46,879 nt of DNA from the NCBI RefSeq assembly GCF_900155575.1, contig NZ_LT706966.1:247186-294064 (forward strand), given 5' to 3'. This document shows, one piece after another, positions 16,683-26,954 of this stretch. The translations under genes were made by a program, and so were the position numbers. The notes under the pieces were generated by a model. The model saw nothing but the letters and a program-made list of their open reading frames with translations. It made no database searches and had not been told where the DNA came from. Within the stretch, counting starts at the first letter, position 1; each line of letters begins with the position of its first letter. Origin of the DNA: Actinotignum timonense. GTDB taxonomy: Bacteria > Actinomycetota > Actinomycetes > Actinomycetales > Actinomycetaceae.

Positions 16683-17501
16683 CTATGCATCCTCGGGTAT
16701 TTCCCGCAATGAGTGAAGCGGCAAAACCTCATGTGGTGGCAAAGAGATCAATAAGGCTAGTGTTGCCATATCGGGTAAAGACGCCAGCTTATCAAGAGTA
16801 GACGAAGACACTCCTTGAGCACTTGGTGACTCTAAAACGAAAACACCTACTGGTTGGGACTGGTGCTCGAGGCGGTAAGCGGCTATGGACCTAGCATGGA
16901 GCGTCAGTGAAGCTGCCTCTTCCAAGGTGAGACCAGAATTAAAAGTCTGTACCTCGTTCCATTCTTCCCGGTCTTCCGGCATTTTCGAACGAGCCAAAAA
17001 TCCAGTCTCCCACGCGCGGGCGAGAATACCTTTATCATCTGGGATAGTTCTGCGACCTACTTGAGTTAAACGAGGATTTGAACTCCAGCGCGCAACGAGG
17101 AAAAAGATGTCACCACTGTGGCGATATATAGATCCCCTCAAAACGGTCCCGGGACGGCTCAGCCCGTTGGCTATTCTCGCCATCAGATGATCTAGAGCCT
17201 GACAGACAATACCGGATTGGTGCCGGTAAAGCTCCTCCATTCGGTCTTTCTCGGTGAGAGCGTCCTCTAAGTCAGACTGAAGAGAAGCGCTCGCAACTTG
17301 TTGCCTGTTCTGCACGACAAACGCCGGAATACCGAAAAGTGGAGAAAGGAGGCAAGCCCATCGTGGCAAGCCGGCAAGGGAACCGCCGCTTATCGAGAAA
17401 ACCACCGGCCCGGTAGCGGCAATAGCGGTAAATATTGTGGCCGCATGTCGCTCCAAGAAATGCCAGACACGAAGCACCGTCTCGTCATTAGGCGTAGACA
17501 A
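16683..17501 (-). CDS. Membrane protein with coiled coil and GAF-like region, unknown
   Basis: The product (about 272 residues from this start) has a pair of hydrophobic segments near the N-terminus (ATIFTAIAATGPVVFSI and a second around LLSPLFGIPAFVV). A coiled coil follows (DLEDALTEKDRMEELYRH), then a C-terminal domain with GAF-like features (TQVGRRTIPDDKGILARAWE, later VGVFVLESP). GAF domains bind small ligands or protein partners. The frame is open to 17600; TTG at 17501 is preferred because GGAG lies 7 bases before it and it shortens the overlap with the upstream gene to 14 bases, but a start at 17519 or 17600 is possible. Base composition is lower in GC than the flanks. Confidence 0.62.
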   Translation of the reverse strand: MSTPNDETVLRVWHFLERHAATIFTAIAATGPVVFSISGGSLAGLPRWACLLSPLFGIPAFVVQNRQQVASASLQSDLEDALTEKDRMEELYRHQSGIVCQALDHLMARIANGLSRPGTVLRGSIYRHSGDIFFLVARWSSNPRLTQVGRRTIPDDKGILARAWETGFLARSKMPEDREEWNEVQTFNSGLTLEEAASLTLHARSIAAYRLEHQSQPVGVFVLESPSAQGVSSSTLDKLASLPDMATLALLISLPPHEVLPLHSLREIPEDA

Positions 17502-17793
17502 GCCCAACTCCGTTATCACGCAAGCGCCGCCCCTCAGCTGCATCAAGAGAGAAAGAATACCCGGAGAGAGCAAGGAGCTCCTTGGCAATGCGATCCGCAT
17601 CTTCCTCGTGGAATTTTTCAGCTCGAACGTAGAACGTCAAAATGATGCTGTTCGCATAAGGAGAAACGCAAACATCGGTACCTACAAGGTTCAGGGCACG
17701 CGCCGCATCCTCAATAGCGGAACTAGCTCGGTGAATATCAGTGCCTTTGGGCGCACCGAAGAATAGCTGCACTTCAAAATCCCTCATAGCCAT
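17488..17793 (-). CDS. Small protein of unknown function, paired with the GAF-like gene
   Basis: The 101-residue soluble product (MAMRDFEVQLFFGAPKG to VGLVYA) is predicted alpha/beta, with no signal peptide, cysteine pair or known motif. Start chosen at the ATG at 17793, 8 bases after AAGGGG; a GTG two codons earlier is also open. Its 3' end overlaps the start of the membrane-protein gene, so the two are translated together and probably form one functional unit. No family is recognised. Confidence 0.62.
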   Translation of the reverse strand: MAMRDFEVQLFFGAPKGTDIHRASSAIEDAARALNLVGTDVCVSPYANSIILTFYVRAEKFHEEDADRIAKELLALSGYSFSLDAAEGRRLRDNGVGLVYA

Positions 17794-17959
17794 ATCCACA
17801 TCCCCTTTCGTACCTTCGTCATCTCAACCCAGATTATGAGAGTCGCGTGCATTAGCACGTTTCTGGTGAAGATTGCGCGGCTGCACCGCTTCTTCACCTA
17901 GCCTACTTTCCCTCACTTCTACCAGCAATACACTGTGGATAACGGTTGAGAAACACTGC

Positions 17960-18004
17960 GAGGGCGTGGCCGGAGCACTTTTCGTGTCTCCCAGCCACGC
18001 CCTC
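17960..18004 (-). terminator. Terminator of the alpha/beta hydrolase gene
   Basis: An 11-bp perfect stem GAGGGCGTGGC (17960-17970 with 17994-18004) extends inward through GGAG-CAC/GTG-CTCC around a TTTTC loop, 30 bases after the hydrolase stop. On the minus strand GCAGTGTTTCTC follows. Confidence 0.75.
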
Positions 18005-18033
18005 AAGTACAGTTAGCGCGAGCGCTTCAGCGG

Positions 18034-18810
18034 CTAGCGGGTAGCTGCCTCGTACAGCTCGCGCAGCGCGGTAGCGACCTCGTGCGGCTTTTCCACCGCG
18101 GAGAAGTGGCTGGCGCCCTCAAGTTCCACGAACGGTTGGTCCGGGCGTACCTCGTGCAGCTGTGCGAATTCTTCGTGCTTCGCATTCGGATCATCCACCC
18201 CGCGCAGCAGCAGGACAGGAACATTCAGCTCCATAACCCCGCGAGTATCCGGGCGGGTCAGCATCATCTGCTGCAACCAGGAGAAAGCCCCGGCATCTAC
18301 CGTCTTGAAATAGGCAGCAACCTTCTCCTTGAGTTCCGGGCTGGCTGCCGAGCTCAGCATGGTATCCACCCAGCCAGCCAGCACGTCCCAGCTCTGGCCC
18401 GAGGCGAGCTTCTCGATGGCCTTTTCTCGCGGGGAGGGCGAGGGCTCCGGCCCCAAAATCGAGCCGTCCAGCAGCGACAGCCCGGCGATCTGCTGGGGAT
18501 TGCGCAAGGCATAAGCTGCGGTGACGGTAGCACCCATGGAAATTCCGGCGAGCACGATGGAATCGTATTCCGCCAAGGTTTCTTTGAGTGCAGTCAGGTA
18601 GGAATTGATATGTGGCGTGGTGGCGCCCGCGGCGTCGTCGACCTCAGAACCGGAAGGTGAGTCCCCGAAACCGGGGGCGTCAATAGCAATCGTGTGCAGA
18701 TCCGAAAGCTCAGCGCGCACGCCCTCCCACATCCGGGACGTCATCGGCATAGCGTGGAGCAGAACAAGCGGGATACCCGCACCTTCGTGAATATGTGTGG
18801 CAAGTTTCAT
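18034..18810 (-). CDS. Alpha/beta-fold hydrolase
   Basis: The 258-residue product is a cytoplasmic alpha/beta hydrolase. PLVLLHAMPMTS is the oxyanion-hole strand/loop, AGISMGA gives nucleophile S91 in the nucleophile elbow, LLRGVDDPN carries the likely acid, and GASHFS gives H235. The family includes esterases, haloperoxidase-like enzymes and C-C hydrolases (3-oxoadipate enol-lactonase-like); the substrate cannot be told. It is a single gene with its own terminator, followed upstream by the antitoxin gene 71 bases away in the same direction. Confidence 0.88.
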   Translation of the reverse strand: MKLATHIHEGAGIPLVLLHAMPMTSRMWEGVRAELSDLHTIAIDAPGFGDSPSGSEVDDAAGATTPHINSYLTALKETLAEYDSIVLAGISMGATVTAAYALRNPQQIAGLSLLDGSILGPEPSPSPREKAIEKLASGQSWDVLAGWVDTMLSSAASPELKEKVAAYFKTVDAGAFSWLQQMMLTRPDTRGVMELNVPVLLLRGVDDPNAKHEEFAQLHEVRPDQPFVELEGASHFSAVEKPHEVATALRELYEAATR

Positions 18811-18881
18811 ACTGCGATTGTAACGCCGTTCCCGGAACTTAACCCGGGTACGGCGGCCCTGGCGTTCCTCGGTGGGCTTCT

Positions 18882-19151
18882 TTAGTGCTCTTCCGCGAGC
18901 CCCGCCTTGAAATCTTCCAGGGTAATGCGTACACCGTCATCAGTACGCTTGGCGTGCTCATAGGCCGCGATATCCTGAGCTATCTCGAATTCCTCCAAGG
19001 CGTGAAGATCGTCGATGGCGACGAGAGCGGCAACAGCTTTACCTTCGTGCGCGATGATGAAGCGCTTTCCTTCTTGGGCAGTTCCTTCAAGAATCTGAGA
19101 AAGATTTTCGCGTAATTCCCGGGTGCTCACCTGAGTCTCGGTCATGGGCAT
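18882..19151 (-). CDS. Phd/YefM-family antitoxin, apparently without toxin
   Basis: The 89-residue product begins with the Phd/YefM DNA-binding dimer fold (VSTRELRENLSQILE, then KRFIIAHEGKAVAALVAIDD) and ends in a charged tail (ITLEDFKAGLAEEH) that would normally cover the toxin. Such antitoxins repress their own operon and neutralise RelE/YoeB/Doc-type toxins. No toxin-like frame lies downstream: the next gene is the hydrolase 71 bases away. Bases 18928-19151 belong to the 563-bp repeat; the last 15 codons are outside it and survive only in this copy. Confidence 0.85.
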   Translation of the reverse strand: MPMTETQVSTRELRENLSQILEGTAQEGKRFIIAHEGKAVAALVAIDDLHALEEFEIAQDIAAYEHAKRTDDGVRITLEDFKAGLAEEH

Positions 19152-19490
19152 AAAGCAAATATAAAACTACTTGCGCCGGTCACACAATGGGAATCCCGTT
19201 AGGCGCGGCCGCGGTGCTGCCAGCAGCCCGGATGCCAGTGGCGGCGCGCATCCACCCCAGCTTGGGCGCCCCAGATGGTGTCCTCCGTCCAGGCCACAAT
19301 ATTGGGTTCGCCGGCGCGAATAATCCCGCCGCAGCCCGGGCACACGTAGTCCTTCGCGGCGCTGGCGATGCGCCGCACCTTGTAGGTGGCGCCATCGCGG
19401 CCGTTCTCATAGCGCAGCCCACCCATCGCCGCGCTGATATTCAGCGGGCGAACGGGACGGGAGTACTTTTTCGACCGGCGCATTCTTCCA
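18928..19490. repeat. Left 563-bp direct repeat flanking the IS (target duplication)
   Basis: This segment, starting CGTACACCGTCATCAG and ending CATTCTTCCA, recurs base for base as far as I can compare at 21194-21756. It abuts the left IS end directly. It contains most of the antitoxin gene and the whole small zinc-binding-like gene. An extra G at both left borders could make the repeat 564 bp. Confidence 0.93.
19199..19483 (-). CDS. Small conserved actinobacterial protein with CxxC/HxxxC (copy 1)
   Basis: The 94-residue product (MRRSKKYSRPVRPLNISAAM onward) has a basic N-terminus and a putative zinc site formed by YVCPGCGG and RHWHPGCW. Actinobacterial homologues are often labelled ATP/GTP-binding protein, but no nucleotide-binding motif is visible here. 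GGAAGA lies just before the ATG and is inside the repeat. The left IS end begins 7 bases upstream of the start, so this copy has lost its native promoter; the frame stays open into the IS and could give a 31-residue N-terminal extension. It is identical to the copy at 21465-21749. Confidence 0.75.
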   Translation of the reverse strand: MRRSKKYSRPVRPLNISAAMGGLRYENGRDGATYKVRRIASAAKDYVCPGCGGIIRAGEPNIVAWTEDTIWGAQAGVDARRHWHPGCWQHRGRA

Positions 19491-21193
19491 CCTGACTCGT
19501 GCAACTTTTTGAGGTTTTGGGGTTTTCTCGGGTGTTTGGCCTGGTCAGAGGGTTGTGGTTGGTGGTTTTGGGTCACTAAAAGGCTGGTGGTGTTTTAGCT
19601 AGACTGGGATCATGGCGCCATTCCTACGTAAAGTGAGAACCGCCTCGGGTGCCACGGCCGTGCAGATAGTGGAAAAACAAGGCCGGGTAAACCGGGTTAT
19701 CAAACACCTCGGCTCGGCACACGACGAGGCCACACTGGCGGCATTACTCGAGAAAGGCCGCCAAGAACTGTCCCCGGGCCAGTTAAAACTCGACTTATTC
19801 GATAGCGGTAGCCCTGGTAGCCCACGCGCTTCTACCCTGGGTAAACGCTCAACACTACTGTGGCAAGTCCTCCAGGACGCCTACCGGGTAGTGGGCTTCG
19901 ACCAGGCTATTAGAGACAACGTATTCGAGCAGTTGGTTTTAGCCAGAATTGTTGAACCGGCATCGAAAGCCGACACGATCCGTATCCTCGACGAGCTCGG
20001 GGTTGAGCACGCGAGTTTGCGTACCATATTCACTACCCTGCGTCGCTGCGCGGATAAAGACTACCGATCCCAACTCGCCCGGGCGTGTTTCGGCAACGCC
20101 ACAAAATCCGGGGATTTATCACTGGTGTTGTATGACGTGACTACCTTGTATTTCGAAGCTGAACGCGAGGACGAGGACGGGGACGCGAATGAGGGATTAC
20201 GGAAAGTTGGGTACTCGAAAGAAAGACGTGTTGACCCTCAAATCGTGGTGGGTTTGCTGGTAGACCGTGGCGGGTTCCCTTTGGAGATCGGTTGTTTTGA
20301 GGGTAACAAAGCCGAAACTAAAACCATTCTCCCAGTCGTGAAAGGCTTTCAAGCCCGTCACGGGTTAGATAGTTTCGTGGTGGTAGCAGACGCAGGAATG
20401 CTCAGCGCCAACAACCTCAAGGAATTAGACGCAGCCGGGTTCAGGTTCATAGTCGGGGCCAGGCAAACCAAAGCACCCTACGACCTGGAATCCCATTTCC
20501 ACTGGCATGGCGCGTCTTTTACTGACGGGCAGATTATCGACACGGTCACGCCCAGGCATGCCAACACGAAAGTCAATGACAAGTTGAAGGAAGACGAGCC
20601 TGTGTGGGATGAGACTATGGTCAAGTCCTGGCGGGCTATCTGGCAGTACTCCGCAAGGCGAGCCCGCAGGGATGGACTCACCCTGGAAGCCCAACGCCGG
20701 CGTGCTATGGAGGCGATAGAAGGCGTCAAACCCGCGCGTAAACCCAGGTTCGTGAAAACCACTCGTAACGGTTGTAGTTTCGATGAGGTGGCCTTTGAAC
20801 GCGCCCGGAGGCTAGAAGGATTGAAAGGCTATGTCACTAATATCCCGGCCGCGGTAGCTCCGGCAACGCAAATCGTTGATTCCTACCACGAATTGTGGCA
20901 CGTGGAACAGTCTTTCCGTATGTCTAAATCGGATTTACGAGCCAGGCCGATATTCCACCGGCGCCGTGAAGCAATCGAAGCGCACCTGACCGTGGTGATG
21001 GCTGCTTTGGCCATCTCCCGTTATCTCTACCAGAAAACCGGGGTCACGACTAAAAAGCTCGTACGCACGCTACGCCCGATCCAGGAACAAACCATCCTTT
21101 ATCAAGGCCACGAAATCCGTTCCAGTGATCCTATCCCACCCCAAGCCCAAGAAATCCTAGACAATCTGGGTCACTAAAGTTGCACGACTCAGG
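19491..21193 (+). mobile_element. IS1634-family insertion sequence (1703 bp)
   Basis: The element runs between near-perfect 18-bp terminal inverted repeats: CCTGACTCGTGCAACTTT at 19491-19508 and, inverted, CCTGAGTCGTGCAACTTT at 21176-21193, with a single difference. It carries one transposase gene. TGGGTCACTAAA occurs near both ends in the same orientation (19569-19580 and 21167-21178). Both ends abut identical 563-bp repeats. The IS1634/IS1549 group is known to create long, variable target duplications of up to hundreds of bases, which explains this arrangement. The lack of differences between the repeats indicates a recent insertion. Confidence 0.93.
19612..21177 (+). CDS. IS1634-family DDE transposase
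   Basis: The 521-residue transposase appears intact. Its DDE residues are D175 (YDVTTLYFE), D260 (VVADAGMLS) and E432 in YHELWHVEQSFRMSKSDL, where E432 and K439 match the YREK-type signature of the IS4 superfamily. The stop codon overlaps the right inverted repeat. The ATG is preceded by no ribosome site, but TAGACT at 19600-19605 ends six bases before it, so a leaderless message is possible. Residues 150-190 (EREDEDGDANEGLRKVGYSK) hold the lysine/glycine linker seen in this family. Confidence 0.93.
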   Translation: MAPFLRKVRTASGATAVQIVEKQGRVNRVIKHLGSAHDEATLAALLEKGRQELSPGQLKLDLFDSGSPGSPRASTLGKRSTLLWQVLQDAYRVVGFDQAIRDNVFEQLVLARIVEPASKADTIRILDELGVEHASLRTIFTTLRRCADKDYRSQLARACFGNATKSGDLSLVLYDVTTLYFEAEREDEDGDANEGLRKVGYSKERRVDPQIVVGLLVDRGGFPLEIGCFEGNKAETKTILPVVKGFQARHGLDSFVVVADAGMLSANNLKELDAAGFRFIVGARQTKAPYDLESHFHWHGASFTDGQIIDTVTPRHANTKVNDKLKEDEPVWDETMVKSWRAIWQYSARRARRDGLTLEAQRRRAMEAIEGVKPARKPRFVKTTRNGCSFDEVAFERARRLEGLKGYVTNIPAAVAPATQIVDSYHELWHVEQSFRMSKSDLRARPIFHRRREAIEAHLTVVMAALAISRYLYQKTGVTTKKLVRTLRPIQEQTILYQGHEIRSSDPIPPQAQEILDNLGH

Positions 21194-21417
21194 CGTACAC
21201 CGTCATCAGTACGCTTGGCGTGCTCATAGGCCGCGATATCCTGAGCTATCTCGAATTCCTCCAAGGCGTGAAGATCGTCGATGGCGACGAGAGCGGCAAC
21301 AGCTTTACCTTCGTGCGCGATGATGAAGCGCTTTCCTTCTTGGGCAGTTCCTTCAAGAATCTGAGAAAGATTTTCGCGTAATTCCCGGGTGCTCACCTGA
21401 GTCTCGGTCATGGGCAT
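21157..21417 (-). pseudogene. 3'-truncated antitoxin copy fused to IS end
   Basis: This is the second copy of the Phd/YefM antitoxin gene, identical through DDGVR (residue 75) and then running into the right IS end. The last 11 residues (LSRATLVTQIV) come from IS sequence and replace the native toxin-binding tail. The DNA-binding N-terminal half is unchanged, so the product could still bind the operator. It ends inside the convergent transposase gene. Confidence 0.85.
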
Positions 21418-21756
21418 AAAGCAAATATAAAACTACTTGCGCCGGTCACACAATGGGAATCCCGTTAGGCGCGGCCGCGGTGCTGCCAGCAGCCCGGATG
21501 CCAGTGGCGGCGCGCATCCACCCCAGCTTGGGCGCCCCAGATGGTGTCCTCCGTCCAGGCCACAATATTGGGTTCGCCGGCGCGAATAATCCCGCCGCAG
21601 CCCGGGCACACGTAGTCCTTCGCGGCGCTGGCGATGCGCCGCACCTTGTAGGTGGCGCCATCGCGGCCGTTCTCATAGCGCAGCCCACCCATCGCCGCGC
21701 TGATATTCAGCGGGCGAACGGGACGGGAGTACTTTTTCGACCGGCGCATTCTTCCA
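21194..21756. repeat. Right 563-bp direct repeat flanking the IS (target duplication)
   Basis: This copy begins directly after the right IS end and ends at CTTCCA, after which the unique native sequence TGGTAGCCGC continues. It carries the truncated antitoxin copy and the second, probably native-promoter copy of the small zinc-binding-like gene. Confidence 0.93.
21465..21749 (-). CDS. Small conserved actinobacterial protein with CxxC/HxxxC (copy 2)
   Basis: The sequence is identical to the 94-residue gene at 19199-19483. This copy keeps the native upstream sequence (the repeat ends 7 bases before the ATG and unique DNA follows), so it is the one likely to be expressed from the original promoter. 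Downstream of it on the minus strand are the truncated antitoxin copy and the IS. The CPGC and HPGC pairs suggest a single zinc site; the function is unknown. Confidence 0.75.
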   Translation of the reverse strand: MRRSKKYSRPVRPLNISAAMGGLRYENGRDGATYKVRRIASAAKDYVCPGCGGIIRAGEPNIVAWTEDTIWGAQAGVDARRHWHPGCWQHRGRA

Positions 21757-21874
21757 TGGTAGCCGCTTGGCGCGCGGAGTCCACTAGCACGCCGTACGAT
21801 GCCGCAGCCGCCTGGCTACCTACGCACGCGCCGGACTATGCATGCGCACGTTGCACTACAGATGCGCACGCCCG

Positions 21875-23146
21875 CTATGCCACCAGCTTGCCGTCCTGCG
21901 CGACCAGCTTGCCGGCGCGGTAGACCCGCCGCGGGCGCAGCTCCTCATCCACCACCAGCAGATCCGCGCGTTTGCCCACCTCGAGCGCCCCGCGATCATC
22001 CAAGCCCATCACGCGGGCCGGGGTGGCGCTCGCCATGGTGACGGCGTCGTTCAACTCCACTCCCGCGCCGACGACGGTACGCACAATATCAAGCAGATGC
22101 GAGGTGCCACCCGCGAGATTACCCCCGCGCAGCCGCGCCTGCCCGTCGGTCACGTGCACGCGCAACCCGCCCAGCTCATAGGTGCCATCCGCCATGCCGG
22201 CCGCCGCCATCGCGTCGGTAATGAGCGCGATATTTTCCGGGCCCACGATTTCGACCACGTTGCGCACCAGCTCGGAGCTAATATGCACGCCGTCTCCAAT
22301 AAGTTCGACGACGCAGCTGCCGCGGCGCGCGGCAGCTAAATACTCGGCCACCGGGCCGGGCGCGCGGTGACGCAATTCGCGCATGGCATTAAACAGGTGG
22401 GTGGCCACCGGGATGGCCCCGCCCGCCACCGCCCGCTCCTGGAGCTCACGCGCCGGGCCGGCCTCCGCGTGGGTATGCCCCCAGGTAGGAACCACACCGC
22501 GCTCAAGCAGGAGGTCCACCACCTCGCTCGCCCCCGAAAGTTCGGGGGCGAGCGTCATCCCCCAAGCGTGCCCGCGGGCCGCATCGAGGAGCCGGGTGGC
22601 GATCTCCACGCTCGGAGATTCCAAATAGGCCGGGTTCTGAGCACCGGCCCGCTCGCTGGAAAGGAAAGGCCCCTCGATAAGGATCGCGGCCAGGGTGCCA
22701 TCCTCGACCGCGTCGGCCATGAGACTCGCCCCGGCTTCCATGCGTTCCACACTCAGGGTGGTGAGGGCCGCGGCTACGGAGGTGGTGCCGTGGGCCAGGT
22801 GCTCGCCGGCCGCCTGCGCCACCTCCGCGCTATCCTCCGCATCCGGGAAGGAGGCTCCTCCCCCGCCGTGGCAATGTTCATCCACAAGCCCGGGCAGGAT
22901 AAGCCAGCCCTCGGGCAGCTCACCGCCCGAATCAGCACCAGCGGCACCAGCGGCACCCGAGCGCGCCCCACCATCAGCATGCGCGGCCGCGCCGGCCTGG
23001 TGGCCGGGAGCTGCGTCGTCGTTCTTAGTAGTTGTGTGTGTTCGCGTTTCGCTAGGCGCTACCCGCGTGAAAACTCCGTTGTCCCACGCGATATCGCATT
23101 CGCGCACGCCGCCGGGCAACGCTGCCCGGCCGTATAAGAACCCCAT
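21875..23146 (-). CDS. nagA: N-acetylglucosamine-6-phosphate deacetylase NagA
   Basis: The 423-residue amidohydrolase removes the acetyl group from GlcNAc-6-phosphate in amino-sugar and peptidoglycan recycling. Metal and active-site motifs are visible: DEHCHGG near the N-terminus, LIEGPFLS, TWGHTHA, ATHLFNAM and the catalytic aspartate in LITDAM. About residues 35-75 form an unusual low-complexity insertion (TTTKNDDAAPGHQAGAAAH) just before LPGLVDEH. It starts 9 bases after the nucS stop, so it may be read with nucS and the ATP synthase operon. The C-terminal KRADLLVVDEELRPRRVYR is typical. Confidence 0.93.
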   Translation of the reverse strand: MGFLYGRAALPGGVRECDIAWDNGVFTRVAPSETRTHTTTKNDDAAPGHQAGAAAHADGGARSGAAGAAGADSGGELPEGWLILPGLVDEHCHGGGGASFPDAEDSAEVAQAAGEHLAHGTTSVAAALTTLSVERMEAGASLMADAVEDGTLAAILIEGPFLSSERAGAQNPAYLESPSVEIATRLLDAARGHAWGMTLAPELSGASEVVDLLLERGVVPTWGHTHAEAGPARELQERAVAGGAIPVATHLFNAMRELRHRAPGPVAEYLAAARRGSCVVELIGDGVHISSELVRNVVEIVGPENIALITDAMAAAGMADGTYELGGLRVHVTDGQARLRGGNLAGGTSHLLDIVRTVVGAGVELNDAVTMASATPARVMGLDDRGALEVGKRADLLVVDEELRPRRVYRAGKLVAQDGKLVA

Positions 23147-23155
23147 TATCCCGTC

Positions 23156-23851
23156 CTAAAACAGTCGATCCTCCGGGTGGTCTATGCCACGCATATCGTC
23201 GTAGTTCAAGATCATACAGTCAATGCCGCGGTCTTCGGCCAGTACACGGGCTTGCGGTTTGATTTCCTGGGCCGCGAAAATGCCGCGGAGCGGATTGAGG
23301 AGGGGGTCGCGGCGCAGCAAATCGAGGTAGCGGGTGAGCTGTTCAACCCCGTCAATTTCCCCGCGGCGTTTAATTTCGACGGCGATATAGCCGCCCTCGC
23401 CGTCGCGCACCATGAGGTCCACCGGGCCTATGGCGGTGGGGTACTCGCGGCGCACCAAGCTGGCATGCGGGGCGATACGTTCCACCTGTTCGGCCAGCAG
23501 TTTTTGCAGATGCGCTTCCACACCGTCTTTGACGAGCCCGGGATCCTCCCCGAGGTCCTGTTCGTAATCAGAAAAGACCTCGTAAATGCGGATGACCAGG
23601 CGGTCGTCGGTTTTCTTGTGCTCCACATTCCAGATGGTGCGCACGCCCGCCTCGCGCTCCGCCGCGCTCGGTTCTTCTTCGGTGAAGAGGGTGGGGCCCA
23701 TCATCCAGTTGAGGGGCTTGTACGAGCCGGTATCCGCGTGAATCAGCACGGAGCCATCGGCTTTGACCATGAGGAGGCGGGTGGCCGGTTCGAGATGCGC
23801 ATCCAGGCGTCCGGAGTAATCCACCGAACAGGTAGCAAAAACAACGCGCAT
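23156..23851 (-). CDS. nucS: Mismatch-specific endonuclease NucS (EndoMS)
   Basis: The 231-residue nuclease cuts both strands at mismatches and provides the non-canonical, MutS-independent mismatch repair of Actinobacteria. The N-terminal DNA-binding/dimerisation half is followed by the RecB-like nuclease domain: GPVDLMVRD and [15 protein letters not shown] carry the catalytic Asp, Glu and Lys. The last residues (DHPEDRLF) resemble the sliding-clamp-binding tail known for NucS. It starts immediately at the DUF2550 stop codon, so it is translationally coupled to that gene. Confidence 0.95.
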   Translation of the reverse strand: MRVVFATCSVDYSGRLDAHLEPATRLLMVKADGSVLIHADTGSYKPLNWMMGPTLFTEEEPSAAEREAGVRTIWNVEHKKTDDRLVIRIYEVFSDYEQDLGEDPGLVKDGVEAHLQKLLAEQVERIAPHASLVRREYPTAIGPVDLMVRDGEGGYIAVEIKRRGEIDGVEQLTRYLDLLRRDPLLNPLRGIFAAQEIKPQARVLAEDRGIDCMILNYDDMRGIDHPEDRLF

Positions 23852-24241
23852 CTAGAACAACACCCAATCTCCCCGGGGCGGGGCCGAATCCGCCCACGCC
23901 ACCAGCGCGGTATGCGCCTGGCAGCTCATGGCCATATCAATTTCTGTATGAGCATCCCCCACCCGGGCGGTGGCGATATCATCACGCACTTTGACCAGGT
24001 TGATGCTCAGGGAACGCCGGTCCAGGCGCAGCGCCGGGCGCCAGGATAAGGAGGCCACCCGGAACCACTCCAGCGCATCGGTGCGGAAAAACACCACCCC
24101 GGTGTGCCAGCGGTGCTGCCGGCGCACCGCGGCCTGGGAGGAGCCCCATTGGTTGAAGAGGTAGCGTACCCGCGCCAGGAAGTAGATGAGGAGCGCGAGG
24201 AGAACCAGCACGACGATCAGTGCTACGCTTTGCCAGCTCAT
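23852..24241 (-). CDS. DUF2550 membrane-anchored protein
   Basis: The 129-residue product has one N-terminal membrane helix (about residues 5-27) and a small cytoplasmic or surface domain with a conserved RWHTGVVFF...LEWFRV stretch. DUF2550 proteins regularly follow atpC in Actinobacteria; their function is not known. It starts 12 bases after atpC and touches nucS without a gap. Confidence 0.9.
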   Translation of the reverse strand: MSWQSVALIVVLVLLALLIYFLARVRYLFNQWGSSQAAVRRQHRWHTGVVFFRTDALEWFRVASLSWRPALRLDRRSLSINLVKVRDDIATARVGDAHTEIDMAMSCQAHTALVAWADSAPPRGDWVLF

Positions 24242-24253
24242 TCGCGCTCTCGC

Positions 24254-24528
24254 CTACCGCTCGGTGACCGACTGCTCGCTGACCGAATCGGCCACCACGA
24301 TGACCTGATTAGCGGTCACGGTAAGGAAGCCGGAGCCGGACATCGTGAAGCTGCGATCGCGTCCGTCCGCGCAGCCGCGCACCTCGACGTTACCTTCCGT
24401 GAGGAGAGCAACGAGCGGGGTGTGGTCCGTGAGGATACCCACCGAGCCTTCGGTGCCGGGCGCGGTCACCGATTCGGCATTCCCGCGCCACGCCAGCTCC
24501 CGCTGGGAAACGATCTCAACGTCCAGCA

Positions 24529-24529
<1 letters not shown>
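24254..24529 (-). CDS. atpC: ATP synthase epsilon subunit
   Basis: The 91-residue epsilon subunit of the F1 central stalk couples gamma rotation and damps ATP hydrolysis. It holds only the N-terminal beta-sandwich (MLDVEIVSQRELAWRGNA, GSVGILTDHTPLVALL) with a very short end, so the C-terminal two-helix inhibitory domain is missing, as in other Actinobacteria with short epsilon. The frame is open upstream into atpD, but the ATG at 24529 overlaps the atpD stop (TAATG) and matches the family. Confidence 0.95.
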
Positions 24530-26951
<2,422 letters not shown>

Positions 26952-26954
26952 CGA

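Noticed and set aside
17502-17600. Longer start for the GAF-like membrane protein
   Set aside because: It would overlap the upstream gene by 113 bases without a ribosome site; a shorter start with GGAG is preferred, though not proven.
19187-19495. Plus-strand frames across the 563-bp repeats
   Set aside because: Shadow frames of the 94-residue gene; they appear twice only because the segment is duplicated.
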